From NCBI GenBank assembly GCA_051010055.1, contig JBPCVY010000083.1:1-12321 (forward strand): 12,321 nt of DNA, in the 5' to 3' direction. The DNA is from CAJQND01 sp051010055. Its GTDB lineage: Bacteria > Pseudomonadota > Alphaproteobacteria > Rhizobiales > CAJQND01. Positions 6,863-12,321 of the stretch are shown here, piece by piece. Position 1 is the stretch's first letter. Each line of letters opens with the position of its first letter. Under the pieces are notes generated by a model. That model was not told where the DNA came from. It saw nothing but the letters and a program-made list of their open reading frames with translations, and ran no database searches. The position numbers and the translations under genes were made by a program.

Positions 6863-7363
6863 TTAGTTCTTATCTAAAGTTTCAGTGATTTTCGCTGCTA
6901 CAAAGTCAGGCACAAAGTGCGAGACGTCCCCGCCCATAACCGCAATTTGCTTCACCAATGAGGAGGCTATGTGGCGAACCGGACCCCTTGCGGGCAAAAA
7001 CACTGTTTCTATCCCTGGCGACAATTCGGCGTTCATGCCCGCCATTTGCATTTCATAGGCGTAGTCCGTTGCATCCCGCAAACCACGGATGAGGATGCTT
7101 GCCCCATGATCGGCGGCCGCTTCCACCACAAGATTGTCGAAAGTTACAACCTCGATGTCGCAACCACGCTCTATGGCGATTGGCGCGGCCACCTTTTTGA
7201 GAAGGTTCACACGGGTTTCAGAATCAAGAAACGGGATTTTTCCGTGATGCACGCCAATTGCTAGCACCAGTCGGTCGACTGTCGCGCTGGCACGTTTGAT
7301 AACGTCTACATGCCCGAATGTAACTGGATCAAAGCTGCCTGCGTAAAATCCCGTTCTAACCAT
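6863..7363 (-). CDS. coaD: Phosphopantetheine adenylyltransferase
   Basis: This 166-residue nucleotidyltransferase makes dephospho-CoA from 4'-phosphopantetheine and ATP, the fourth step of CoA synthesis. The N-terminal FYAGSFDPVTFGHVDVI contains the T-x-G-H motif (Thr15 to His18, His18 catalytic). Lys42 (HGKIPF) sits where the E. coli catalytic Lys42 does, IRGLRD (92-97) holds the phosphate-binding Arg region, and HIASSLVKQIA (131-141) is the C-terminal SST-like motif. The frame opens nine codons earlier at ATG 7390, but family members start a few residues before the Y-x-GSFDP motif, so ATG 7363-7361 is preferred. Neither start has a strong Shine-Dalgarno. It lies about 60 bases after gyrA and just before the two cyclophilins, an arrangement seen in other Rhizobiales. 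Confidence 0.95.
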   Translation of the reverse strand: MVRTGFYAGSFDPVTFGHVDVIKRASATVDRLVLAIGVHHGKIPFLDSETRVNLLKKVAAPIAIERGCDIEVVTFDNLVVEAAADHGASILIRGLRDATDYAYEMQMAGMNAELSPGIETVFLPARGPVRHIASSLVKQIAVMGGDVSHFVPDFVAAKITETLDKN

Positions 7364-7423
7364 ACCGTTCGCTCTATCCTTCCCCGCCATCAGCGCCCAG
7401 GCTCAGCCTTCAGTTCCCGAGCT

Positions 7424-10231
7424 TTATGCCTCGCTCTGCGGGCCCGTTTCATCTGGCCCCTCGCTTGCGCTTTCGTCTCCGTTTTCTTCGTCCTCTTCGT
7501 CAACTTCGGAGATATGCTCCACTGAAACAACTCGCTCGTCTCTTGCAGTCTTGAAAACGGTTACGCCCTGCGTGGCGCGACCGGCGATGCGGACATCATG
7601 AACAGGGCACCGGATCAACTGGCCGCCATCGGTAACAAGCATGATTTCGTCGGCTTCTTCCACCGGGAAAGACGCAATCAGCGGCCCGTTGCGCCTGTTT
7701 GTGGCCATGGCGATGATGCCCTTGCCGCCACGATTTGCAACGCGGTATTCATAGGCCGATGAACGCTTGCCAAATCCGTTCTCGGAAACCGTCAGCAGGA
7801 ATTGTTCACCGGCTGAAAGTTCAGCATAGCGATCCTGGTTGATGTTCACCTCTTCGCCATCGCCTTCTTCGTCAGGCTCAACGGATGCGAGATCTTCAGC
7901 TTCCTCCCCATCGGCACCTTCGATCTGCCTGCGCAGCTTACGGTAGGCGCGTGCTTCAGCCGGCGAAATATCGACATGGCGCAAAATGGTCATGGAGATG
8001 ACCGCATCTTCGCCCATTTCCTTGTCTTTACCAAGCTTGATGCCGCGCACACCGGTAGAGCCGCGCCCGGCAAACACACGTACATCGCCCACTTTGAACC
8101 GGATGCAGCGGCCGTTTGCGGTGGTCAGGAGCACGTCCTGGTCCTCGCTGCAAATCTGCACGCCGACAATTTCATCGTCTTCTTTCAACTTCATGGCGAT
8201 TTTGCCATTGCGCATAATGTGAACAAAGTCGGAAAGCTCGTTCCTCCGCACAGTTCCCGACCGGGTGGCAAACATAAGCTGAAGACTGGCGCAGTCTTTA
8301 TCGTCCTCCGGCATGGTCATGATGGTGGTGATTTTCTCCCCATCTGAAAGGGGCAGAAGGTTCACCATGGCTTTGCCGCGCGCCTGCGGCGTGCCGACGG
8401 GCAGCTTCCAGGCCTTCATGCGGTAGACCATGCCAGCAGATGAGAAAAACAGGATGGGTGTGTGGGTGTTGGCCACAAACAGCTGGGTGACAAAATCTTC
8501 ATCACGGGTTGACATCCCTGAGCGGCCCTTACCGCCCCTTCTTTGCGCACGGTAGGTCGATAAAGGCACCCGTTTGATATAGCCGCGGTGAGAAACTGTT
8601 ATCACCATGTCTTCGCGCTGGATCAGGTCTTCATCGTCCACATCAAAATCTGAATCAGTCAGCTCGGTGCGCCTGTCGGTGCCGAACTGCTCGCTCATTT
8701 CGTTCAGCTCATCCTTGATAATGCCGAGGACGCGTGCACGCGAGCGCAGGATTTCCAGGTAATCGGCAATCTTTGTCGCAAGTTCGTTGAGCTCATTGGC
8801 GATTTCTTCAGCACCGAGGGCGGTAAGCCGCTGCAGGCGCAAATCGAGAATTGCGCGGGCCTGCTCTTCAGACAGCTTGTAGGTTCCATCTTCACGGAGC
8901 TGATGGCGCGGATCGGCAATAAGACTGATGAGCGGCGCCATGTCCTTGGCGGGCCAGTCACGGCCCATAAGTTCCGCTCGTGCGGTCGCTGGATCAGGCG
9001 CAGCCCGGATGAGCTTGATGACCTCGTCAATGTTTGCCACCGCAATAGCCAGCCCAACCAGCGTGTGTGCACGCTCGCGGGCTTTATTGAGCAGGAACTT
9101 CGTGCGCCGGGTGACGACTTCTTCACGGAACGCAATGAACGCGGTGAGAAAATCGCGCAGATTCATCAATTCCGGGCGTCCGCCGGTCAGCGCCACCATG
9201 TTGCAGCCAAAGCTCGATTGCAGCGGCGAGAACCTGTAGAGCTGATTGAGCACCACATCTGCCACCGCATCGCGCTTCAATTCGACAACCGCGCGCATGC
9301 CATCGCGGTCGGATTCGTCGCGAATGTCAGAAATGCCTTCAATCTTCTTGTCGCGCACCAGATCGGCGATCTTTTCGATCATCGAAGCTTTGTTCACCTG
9401 ATAGGGAATCTCGCTGATGATCAACGCCTCGCGGTCCTTGCGCACTTCTTCGGTATGCACGCGACCGCGCATAACCACCGAGCCGCGTCCAGTTTTATAT
9501 GCCGAAACAATTCCGTTGCGCCCAAGAATGAGGCCACCGGTTGGAAAGTCCGGCCCCGGCACATAGTCAAGAAGCTCGTCAACCGTTAAGGCAGGATTGT
9601 CGATGAGCGCTATGCAAGCGGAAATAACCTCGCGCAGATTGTGTGGCGGAATGTTGGTGGCCATACCAACCGCGATGCCGCCTGCGCCGTTGACCAACAG
9701 GTTGGGAAACCGCGCCGGAAGCACCTTCGGCTCGTTTTCGCTGTCGTCGTAATTCGGTTGGAAATCAACGGTGTCGCGGTCAATATCTTCAAGCAGCGCG
9801 CCTGCAGACTTGTCCATGCGCACTTCGGTGTAACGCATGGCCGCTGGAGGATCGCCGTCAACGGAACCAAAATTACCCTGGCCGTCAAGCAATGGCAAGC
9901 GCATGGAGAAACTCTGCGCCATGCGCACCAGCGCATCGTAAATCGACTGGTCGCCATGAGGGTGGTATTTACCGATAACATCGCCGACCACACGGGCCGA
10001 TTTCCGGTATGGCTTGTCATGGGTGTAACCGTTCTCGTGCATTGAGAACAAAATACGCCGATGCACCGGCTTTAGCCCGTCGCGCACATCAGGCAGCGCC
10101 CGGGAAACTATCACGCTCATCGCGTAATCGAGATAGGAACGCTTCATCTCCTCTTCGATGGAGATGAGGGAAATGTCAGAACGCTCCGGTGGTTCGCCGG
10201 CACCTTCTGCCGTGTCGTCAATGTCTGACAC
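7424..10231 (-). CDS. gyrA: DNA gyrase subunit A
   Basis: This 935-residue type IIA topoisomerase subunit cuts and rejoins DNA while GyrB uses ATP to add negative supercoils. The N-terminal breakage-reunion domain spans about 25-520, with catalytic Tyr134 in AAMRYTEVRM. The C-terminal pinwheel carries the GyrA box QRRGGKG near residue 565, which separates gyrase from ParC. An acidic insert lies at about 770-800 and an acidic tail closes the protein, as in other alphaproteobacteria. In the quinolone-determining region (HPHGDQSIYD) the residue matching E. coli Ser83 is Gln95, while the Asp87 equivalent is kept. The frame opens at GTG 10243, but GAGG (10238-10241), six bases before GTG 10231-10229, supports the latter. 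It is first of the gyrA-coaD-ppi-ppi series. Confidence 0.97.
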   Translation of the reverse strand: MSDIDDTAEGAGEPPERSDISLISIEEEMKRSYLDYAMSVIVSRALPDVRDGLKPVHRRILFSMHENGYTHDKPYRKSARVVGDVIGKYHPHGDQSIYDALVRMAQSFSMRLPLLDGQGNFGSVDGDPPAAMRYTEVRMDKSAGALLEDIDRDTVDFQPNYDDSENEPKVLPARFPNLLVNGAGGIAVGMATNIPPHNLREVISACIALIDNPALTVDELLDYVPGPDFPTGGLILGRNGIVSAYKTGRGSVVMRGRVHTEEVRKDREALIISEIPYQVNKASMIEKIADLVRDKKIEGISDIRDESDRDGMRAVVELKRDAVADVVLNQLYRFSPLQSSFGCNMVALTGGRPELMNLRDFLTAFIAFREEVVTRRTKFLLNKARERAHTLVGLAIAVANIDEVIKLIRAAPDPATARAELMGRDWPAKDMAPLISLIADPRHQLREDGTYKLSEEQARAILDLRLQRLTALGAEEIANELNELATKIADYLEILRSRARVLGIIKDELNEMSEQFGTDRRTELTDSDFDVDDEDLIQREDMVITVSHRGYIKRVPLSTYRAQRRGGKGRSGMSTRDEDFVTQLFVANTHTPILFFSSAGMVYRMKAWKLPVGTPQARGKAMVNLLPLSDGEKITTIMTMPEDDKDCASLQLMFATRSGTVRRNELSDFVHIMRNGKIAMKLKEDDEIVGVQICSEDQDVLLTTANGRCIRFKVGDVRVFAGRGSTGVRGIKLGKDKEMGEDAVISMTILRHVDISPAEARAYRKLRRQIEGADGEEAEDLASVEPDEEGDGEEVNINQDRYAELSAGEQFLLTVSENGFGKRSSAYEYRVANRGGKGIIAMATNRRNGPLIASFPVEEADEIMLVTDGGQLIRCPVHDVRIAGRATQGVTVFKTARDERVVSVEHISEVDEEDEENGDESASEGPDETGPQSEA

Positions 10232-10237
10232 GTATGA

Positions 10238-10241
10238 CCTC
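10238..10241 (-). promoter_or_regulatory. Shine-Dalgarno that fixes the gyrA start
   Basis: GAGG six bases before GTG 10231 favours this codon over the GTG four codons upstream, which has none. Confidence 0.6.
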
Positions 10242-10287
10242 ACTAAAGAAGCCGGGAGCGGCTAGCCGGTCCTGACAATTACAATGT

Positions 10288-10311
10288 GAAAGCGGAAAAT
10301 TTTCCGCTTTC
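10288..10311. repeat. Perfect 24-base palindrome upstream of gyrA
   Basis: The half-site GAAAGCGGAAAA is followed directly by its exact reverse complement. As RNA it would form a hairpin of at least eight pairs with an A/U-rich top. It lies 56 bases before the gyrA start and about 25 bases after the -10 of the candidate promoter, so it would be in the gyrA 5' leader. No T run follows on either strand, so it is not a standard terminator, although it also lies 112 bases after the end of the small secreted-protein gene on the same strand. An operator or a leader hairpin are both possible. Confidence 0.75.
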
Positions 10312-10336
10312 TCAAAATCCGATTCGTTTCTGATTT

Positions 10337-10365
10337 AGTTTAGCAATTTCACGGCCCAGTAGCAA
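10337..10365 (-). promoter_or_regulatory. Candidate sigma-70-like promoter of gyrA
   Basis: On the minus strand TTGCTA (10360-10365) and TAAACT (10337-10342) are 17 bases apart, each with 4 of 6 consensus matches. Transcription would start near 10330, about 100 bases before the gyrA start codon. This was chosen by eye. Confidence 0.4.
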
Positions 10366-10423
10366 ACACCGAACGCCAGAGAATCAGAGGATTTCAGGGG
10401 CTTTAACAAGATTGTTGCGGGCT

Positions 10424-10795
10424 CTATTTGGGCAATTTTACATCCATTTTCCGGCCGTCATATCCATGCACGCTGTCACCGGCGCGAACAATCACTTTTT
10501 TGACGCCGGCTGGTATCTCAACACCACTTTTTGAGCGTGTAAACGGTTGCTCATTTTCGTGGGGGTGGTGAAGGATGCGGGTGCCATAAATCGTCCCGTC
10601 CGGGCCCACAACGTCCCATTTGTTGGCATAGTGGTCCCAGCCCGTATCCCCATGACGCACGGTAACATCGAAACTGTATGTACCATCTGCAACCTTCTTC
10701 ACATTCACCTTTTCAACATCGGCGCCACCAGCCAATGCACCACCTTGAGCGGCAATGAAGATTGCACATGCACAAACCACGGTAATTTTTCGCAT
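10424..10795 (-). CDS. Small secreted histidine-rich protein of unknown function
   Basis: I do not recognise a named family. The 123-residue product starts with a clear signal peptide (MRKITVVCACAIFIAAQ, likely cut after GALA at 22), so it is probably periplasmic. The mature part of about 100 residues looks like all-beta structure. It holds a cluster of histidines and aromatics: RHGDTGWDHYANKWDVVG (47-64), LHHPHENEQPF (75-85) and DSVHGYDG (107-114). The HHPH segment and His48, His55 and His110 could bind a metal, but this is inference from composition. AAGGA (10803-10807) is seven bases before ATG 10795-10793, favoured over an upstream GTG at 10822. It is divergent from a cation-efflux gene with 87 bases between them, which fits a metal-related role but does not show one. 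Confidence 0.8.
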   Translation of the reverse strand: MRKITVVCACAIFIAAQGGALAGGADVEKVNVKKVADGTYSFDVTVRHGDTGWDHYANKWDVVGPDGTIYGTRILHHPHENEQPFTRSKSGVEIPAGVKKVIVRAGDSVHGYDGRKMDVKLPK

Positions 10796-10882
10796 CAGGG
10801 CATCCTTCAGTTGATTTCGCACCCTACACCAGCTAGCCAGTTAGGGTCATGACAAGTAAGTGAGCGGCTGCGAGGGGGCGCA
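10796..10882. promoter_or_regulatory. Divergent control region between the secreted protein and the CDF transporter
   Basis: The two genes are transcribed outward from this 87-base gap, which must hold both promoters if each has its own. Only the two ribosome-binding sites are clear: AAGGA at 10803-10807 on the minus strand and GAGG at 10872-10875 on the plus strand. A TTGTCA on the minus strand resembles a -35 box, but no matching -10 is at the right distance. I see no clear metal-regulator palindrome. Confidence 0.3.
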
Positions 10883-11848
10883 ATGGCGGCAACAAATTCA
10901 AAAAAAGTCATCTATGCGGCACTCTTCGGCAATGCGCTGATTGCGGTGACGAAGTTTTCTGCATCTGTCTATACCGGCTCTTCGGCGATGCTGTCTGAGG
11001 CCATCCACTCCCTCGTCGACACGGGTAATCAAGGGCTTTTGCTTTTCGGATTAAAACGCGCACGCTTGCCCGCCGATGAAGACCACCCCTTTGGCTATGG
11101 CCGCGAGCTATACTTCTGGGCGTTTGTAGTGGCCATTTTGATATTTGCCGTCGGTGCCGGGGTGTCGATCTACGAAGGCATTTCGAAAGTCCAGCACCCG
11201 CACGAAGTCACCAGCCCGATGGTCAATTATATCGTTCTGGCCCTATCGATGGTTTTTGAGGGCGTTGCTTTATATATCGCCGTGAGCGAATTCAATAAGT
11301 CCCGCGGCAAGCTGGGGTTCGTGCAGGCGGTGCGGCAATCAAAGGACCCGGCCACGTTTACGGTGGTGTTCGAAGATGCCGCGGCCATGATGGGACTGAT
11401 TATAGCATTCGTCGGCTTGCTCCTGGCGGAATATCTGAACATGCCGGTGCTTGATGGCGTTGCATCAATTGGAATTGGTTGCATTTTGGCGGTAACCGCT
11501 ATTTTCCTGGCATATGAAACCAAAGCACTGCTGATCGGCGAAGGTGCGCGCCCAGAGGTTGAGGAGGGTGTGCGTGGAATTATCAGCGAAGAGAAAACTG
11601 TCCGGCACCTGAACGAGTTGCGCACCATGCACATGGGACCGGAAGACGTTTTGCTTGCCCTATCTATCGACTTTTTCGATCACTATAAGGCAGGTACCGT
11701 CGAGCGCACGATTTTCCGGATTGAAAAAGCGATAAAGGCACAATTTCCTGAGATTAAGCGGCTTTATATTGAGGTTCAGGCCCAGGAAGATCACGAACAG
11801 ATAGAAGCGGAAAAGGCGGCCATGCGAGCCGCCCGCGATGCTGAATAA
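10883..11848 (+). CDS. Cation diffusion facilitator family transporter (ZnT9-like)
   Basis: This 321-residue inner-membrane protein has six predicted helices (about 9-30, 36-57, 78-98, 113-134, 165-185 and 190-212), then a cytosolic CDF C-terminal domain (about 218-300) and a charged tail. CDF proteins export divalent cations such as Zn2+ in exchange for protons. The TM2 metal motif is present as His42-xxx-Asp46 (SEAIHSLVDTGNQ). In TM5 the Asp is kept (Asp165, FEDAAAMMG), but the usual His four residues before it is Val161, with Glu164 next to the Asp. This resembles the ZnT9-like branch rather than YiiP, so the metal is uncertain. HPFGYGRE (68-75) is typical of the family. ATG 10883 has GAGG seven bases upstream. 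It converges on the small gene downstream with a nine-base gap. Confidence 0.92.
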   Translation: MAATNSKKVIYAALFGNALIAVTKFSASVYTGSSAMLSEAIHSLVDTGNQGLLLFGLKRARLPADEDHPFGYGRELYFWAFVVAILIFAVGAGVSIYEGISKVQHPHEVTSPMVNYIVLALSMVFEGVALYIAVSEFNKSRGKLGFVQAVRQSKDPATFTVVFEDAAAMMGLIIAFVGLLLAEYLNMPVLDGVASIGIGCILAVTAIFLAYETKALLIGEGARPEVEEGVRGIISEEKTVRHLNELRTMHMGPEDVLLALSIDFFDHYKAGTVERTIFRIEKAIKAQFPEIKRLYIEVQAQEDHEQIEAEKAAMRAARDAE

Positions 11849-11857
11849 TGTGCTGGA

Positions 11858-12214
11858 TTAAATCCGGCGGAACTTCATAGAGCCGCCTGAAGATAGGCTG
11901 ACATACCAGCTTCCGGCGCGCTTGATGCGCCCGCAAGTGGCTTTGCCACTTGTCCAGTTCGACCAGGCAACACAAAGCCTGTTGCCTTTAATCCACCAGC
12001 GACCCTTGTCAGTGGTGCTGAATGCTGAACCGGACAGGGATCCGTTGCCGCGGGCAACGATCACCACTTTGTAGCCCTGCACACGGGCTTCATATTTACC
12101 CGGAAACAGGCCGCGAATATCTTTTGCTTTGAGAGACCGTTCTCCGGCTTGAGCTGGCATAAGAGTGAATGCAGCCATCACACCTGCAACGGCAAAACTG
12201 GCAAACTTGATCAT
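11858..12214 (-). CDS. Small secreted protein of unknown function
   Basis: This 118-residue product has an evident signal peptide (MIKFASFAVAGVMAAFTLMPAQA, cut near 23) and a basic mature part of about 95 residues. The pattern LFPGKYEARVQGY, DKGRWWIKGNRLCVAW and ATCGRIKRAGSWYVSL, with only two cysteines (81 and 94) that could form a disulfide, is reminiscent of small lipocalin- or DUF995-like secreted proteins of Rhizobiales. I cannot confirm the family. The frame opens at TTG 12247, but ATG 12214-12212 places the signal peptide at the very N-terminus. The Shine-Dalgarno is poor at both; a G-rich stretch lies about 12 bases upstream of the ATG. It is convergent with the CDF gene. Confidence 0.75.
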   Translation of the reverse strand: MIKFASFAVAGVMAAFTLMPAQAGERSLKAKDIRGLFPGKYEARVQGYKVVIVARGNGSLSGSAFSTTDKGRWWIKGNRLCVAWSNWTSGKATCGRIKRAGSWYVSLSSGGSMKFRRI

Positions 12215-12321
12215 GAAACCGACCCGCCCCTTACAGACAATTTTCAACCAGAATTCAAACCAGGTATAAAAAATGCCTATATTATGCTTAATTTTCTGTT
12301 GAATTCCCGAAACTCACAGGA
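12215..12321 (-). promoter_or_regulatory. AT-rich upstream region of the small secreted-protein gene
   Basis: The stretch is much richer in A and T than the genes around it and is likely the promoter region of the gene at 11858-12214. It has several A/T-rich -10-like hexamers, but none is well placed behind a -35. A near-exact direct repeat, TTCAACCAG (12243-12251) and TTCAAACCAG (12254-12263), has an 11-base period, about one helical turn. No gene is seen up to the window edge. Confidence 0.25.

Noticed and set aside
8903..9589. Long open frame on the plus strand (228 codons) inside gyrA
   Set aside because: It is a shadow of the gyrA codons: His/Arg-rich with no family features.
11866..11887. 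GGCGG-N12-CCGCC hairpin downstream of the CDF gene
   Set aside because: Five pairs with a long loop, inside the coding end of the convergent gene and without a T run; not a believable terminator.

Overview
The window looks like a chromosomal stretch of an alphaproteobacterium, probably of the Hyphomicrobiales/Rhizobiales type. The clues are an alphaproteobacterial-style GyrA with an acidic insert in its C-terminal domain, the gene order gyrA, coaD and two cyclophilins in a row, a protocatechuate dioxygenase pair, and many TTG/GTG starts preceded by good Shine-Dalgarno sequences. I see no mobile element, CRISPR array, tRNA, rRNA or phage module. It reads as vertically inherited core and catabolic sequence. 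I did not find a convincing new multi-gene system.

Left part (1-2772). pcaH and the first 40 codons of pcaG lie on the minus strand and encode protocatechuate 3,4-dioxygenase. Transcribed away from them is a PhnZ-like HD-domain protein whose six metal ligands suggest a diiron oxygenase rather than a phosphohydrolase. It runs into isovaleryl-CoA dehydrogenase (minus strand), with only two bases between the stop codons.

Middle part (2854-5552). A tight minus-strand operon holds mgtE (magnesium transport), a PaaI-type hotdog thioesterase and a secreted GH25 muramidase, with gaps of 9 and 2 bases. The 225-base leader in front of mgtE contains two hairpins, an inverted repeat and a candidate -10 box.

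Core part (5778-10231). On the minus strand gyrA is followed by coaD, an exported cyclophilin and a cytoplasmic cyclophilin, a likely co-transcribed housekeeping series. Upstream of gyrA are a fair sigma-70-like promoter and a perfect 24-base palindrome that would lie in the mRNA leader. GyrA has Gln at the position of E. coli Ser83.

Right part (10424-12321). A small secreted histidine-rich protein of unknown function is divergent from a CDF-family cation transporter. The transporter converges on a second small secreted protein of unknown function, and the window ends in the AT-rich region upstream of that gene.
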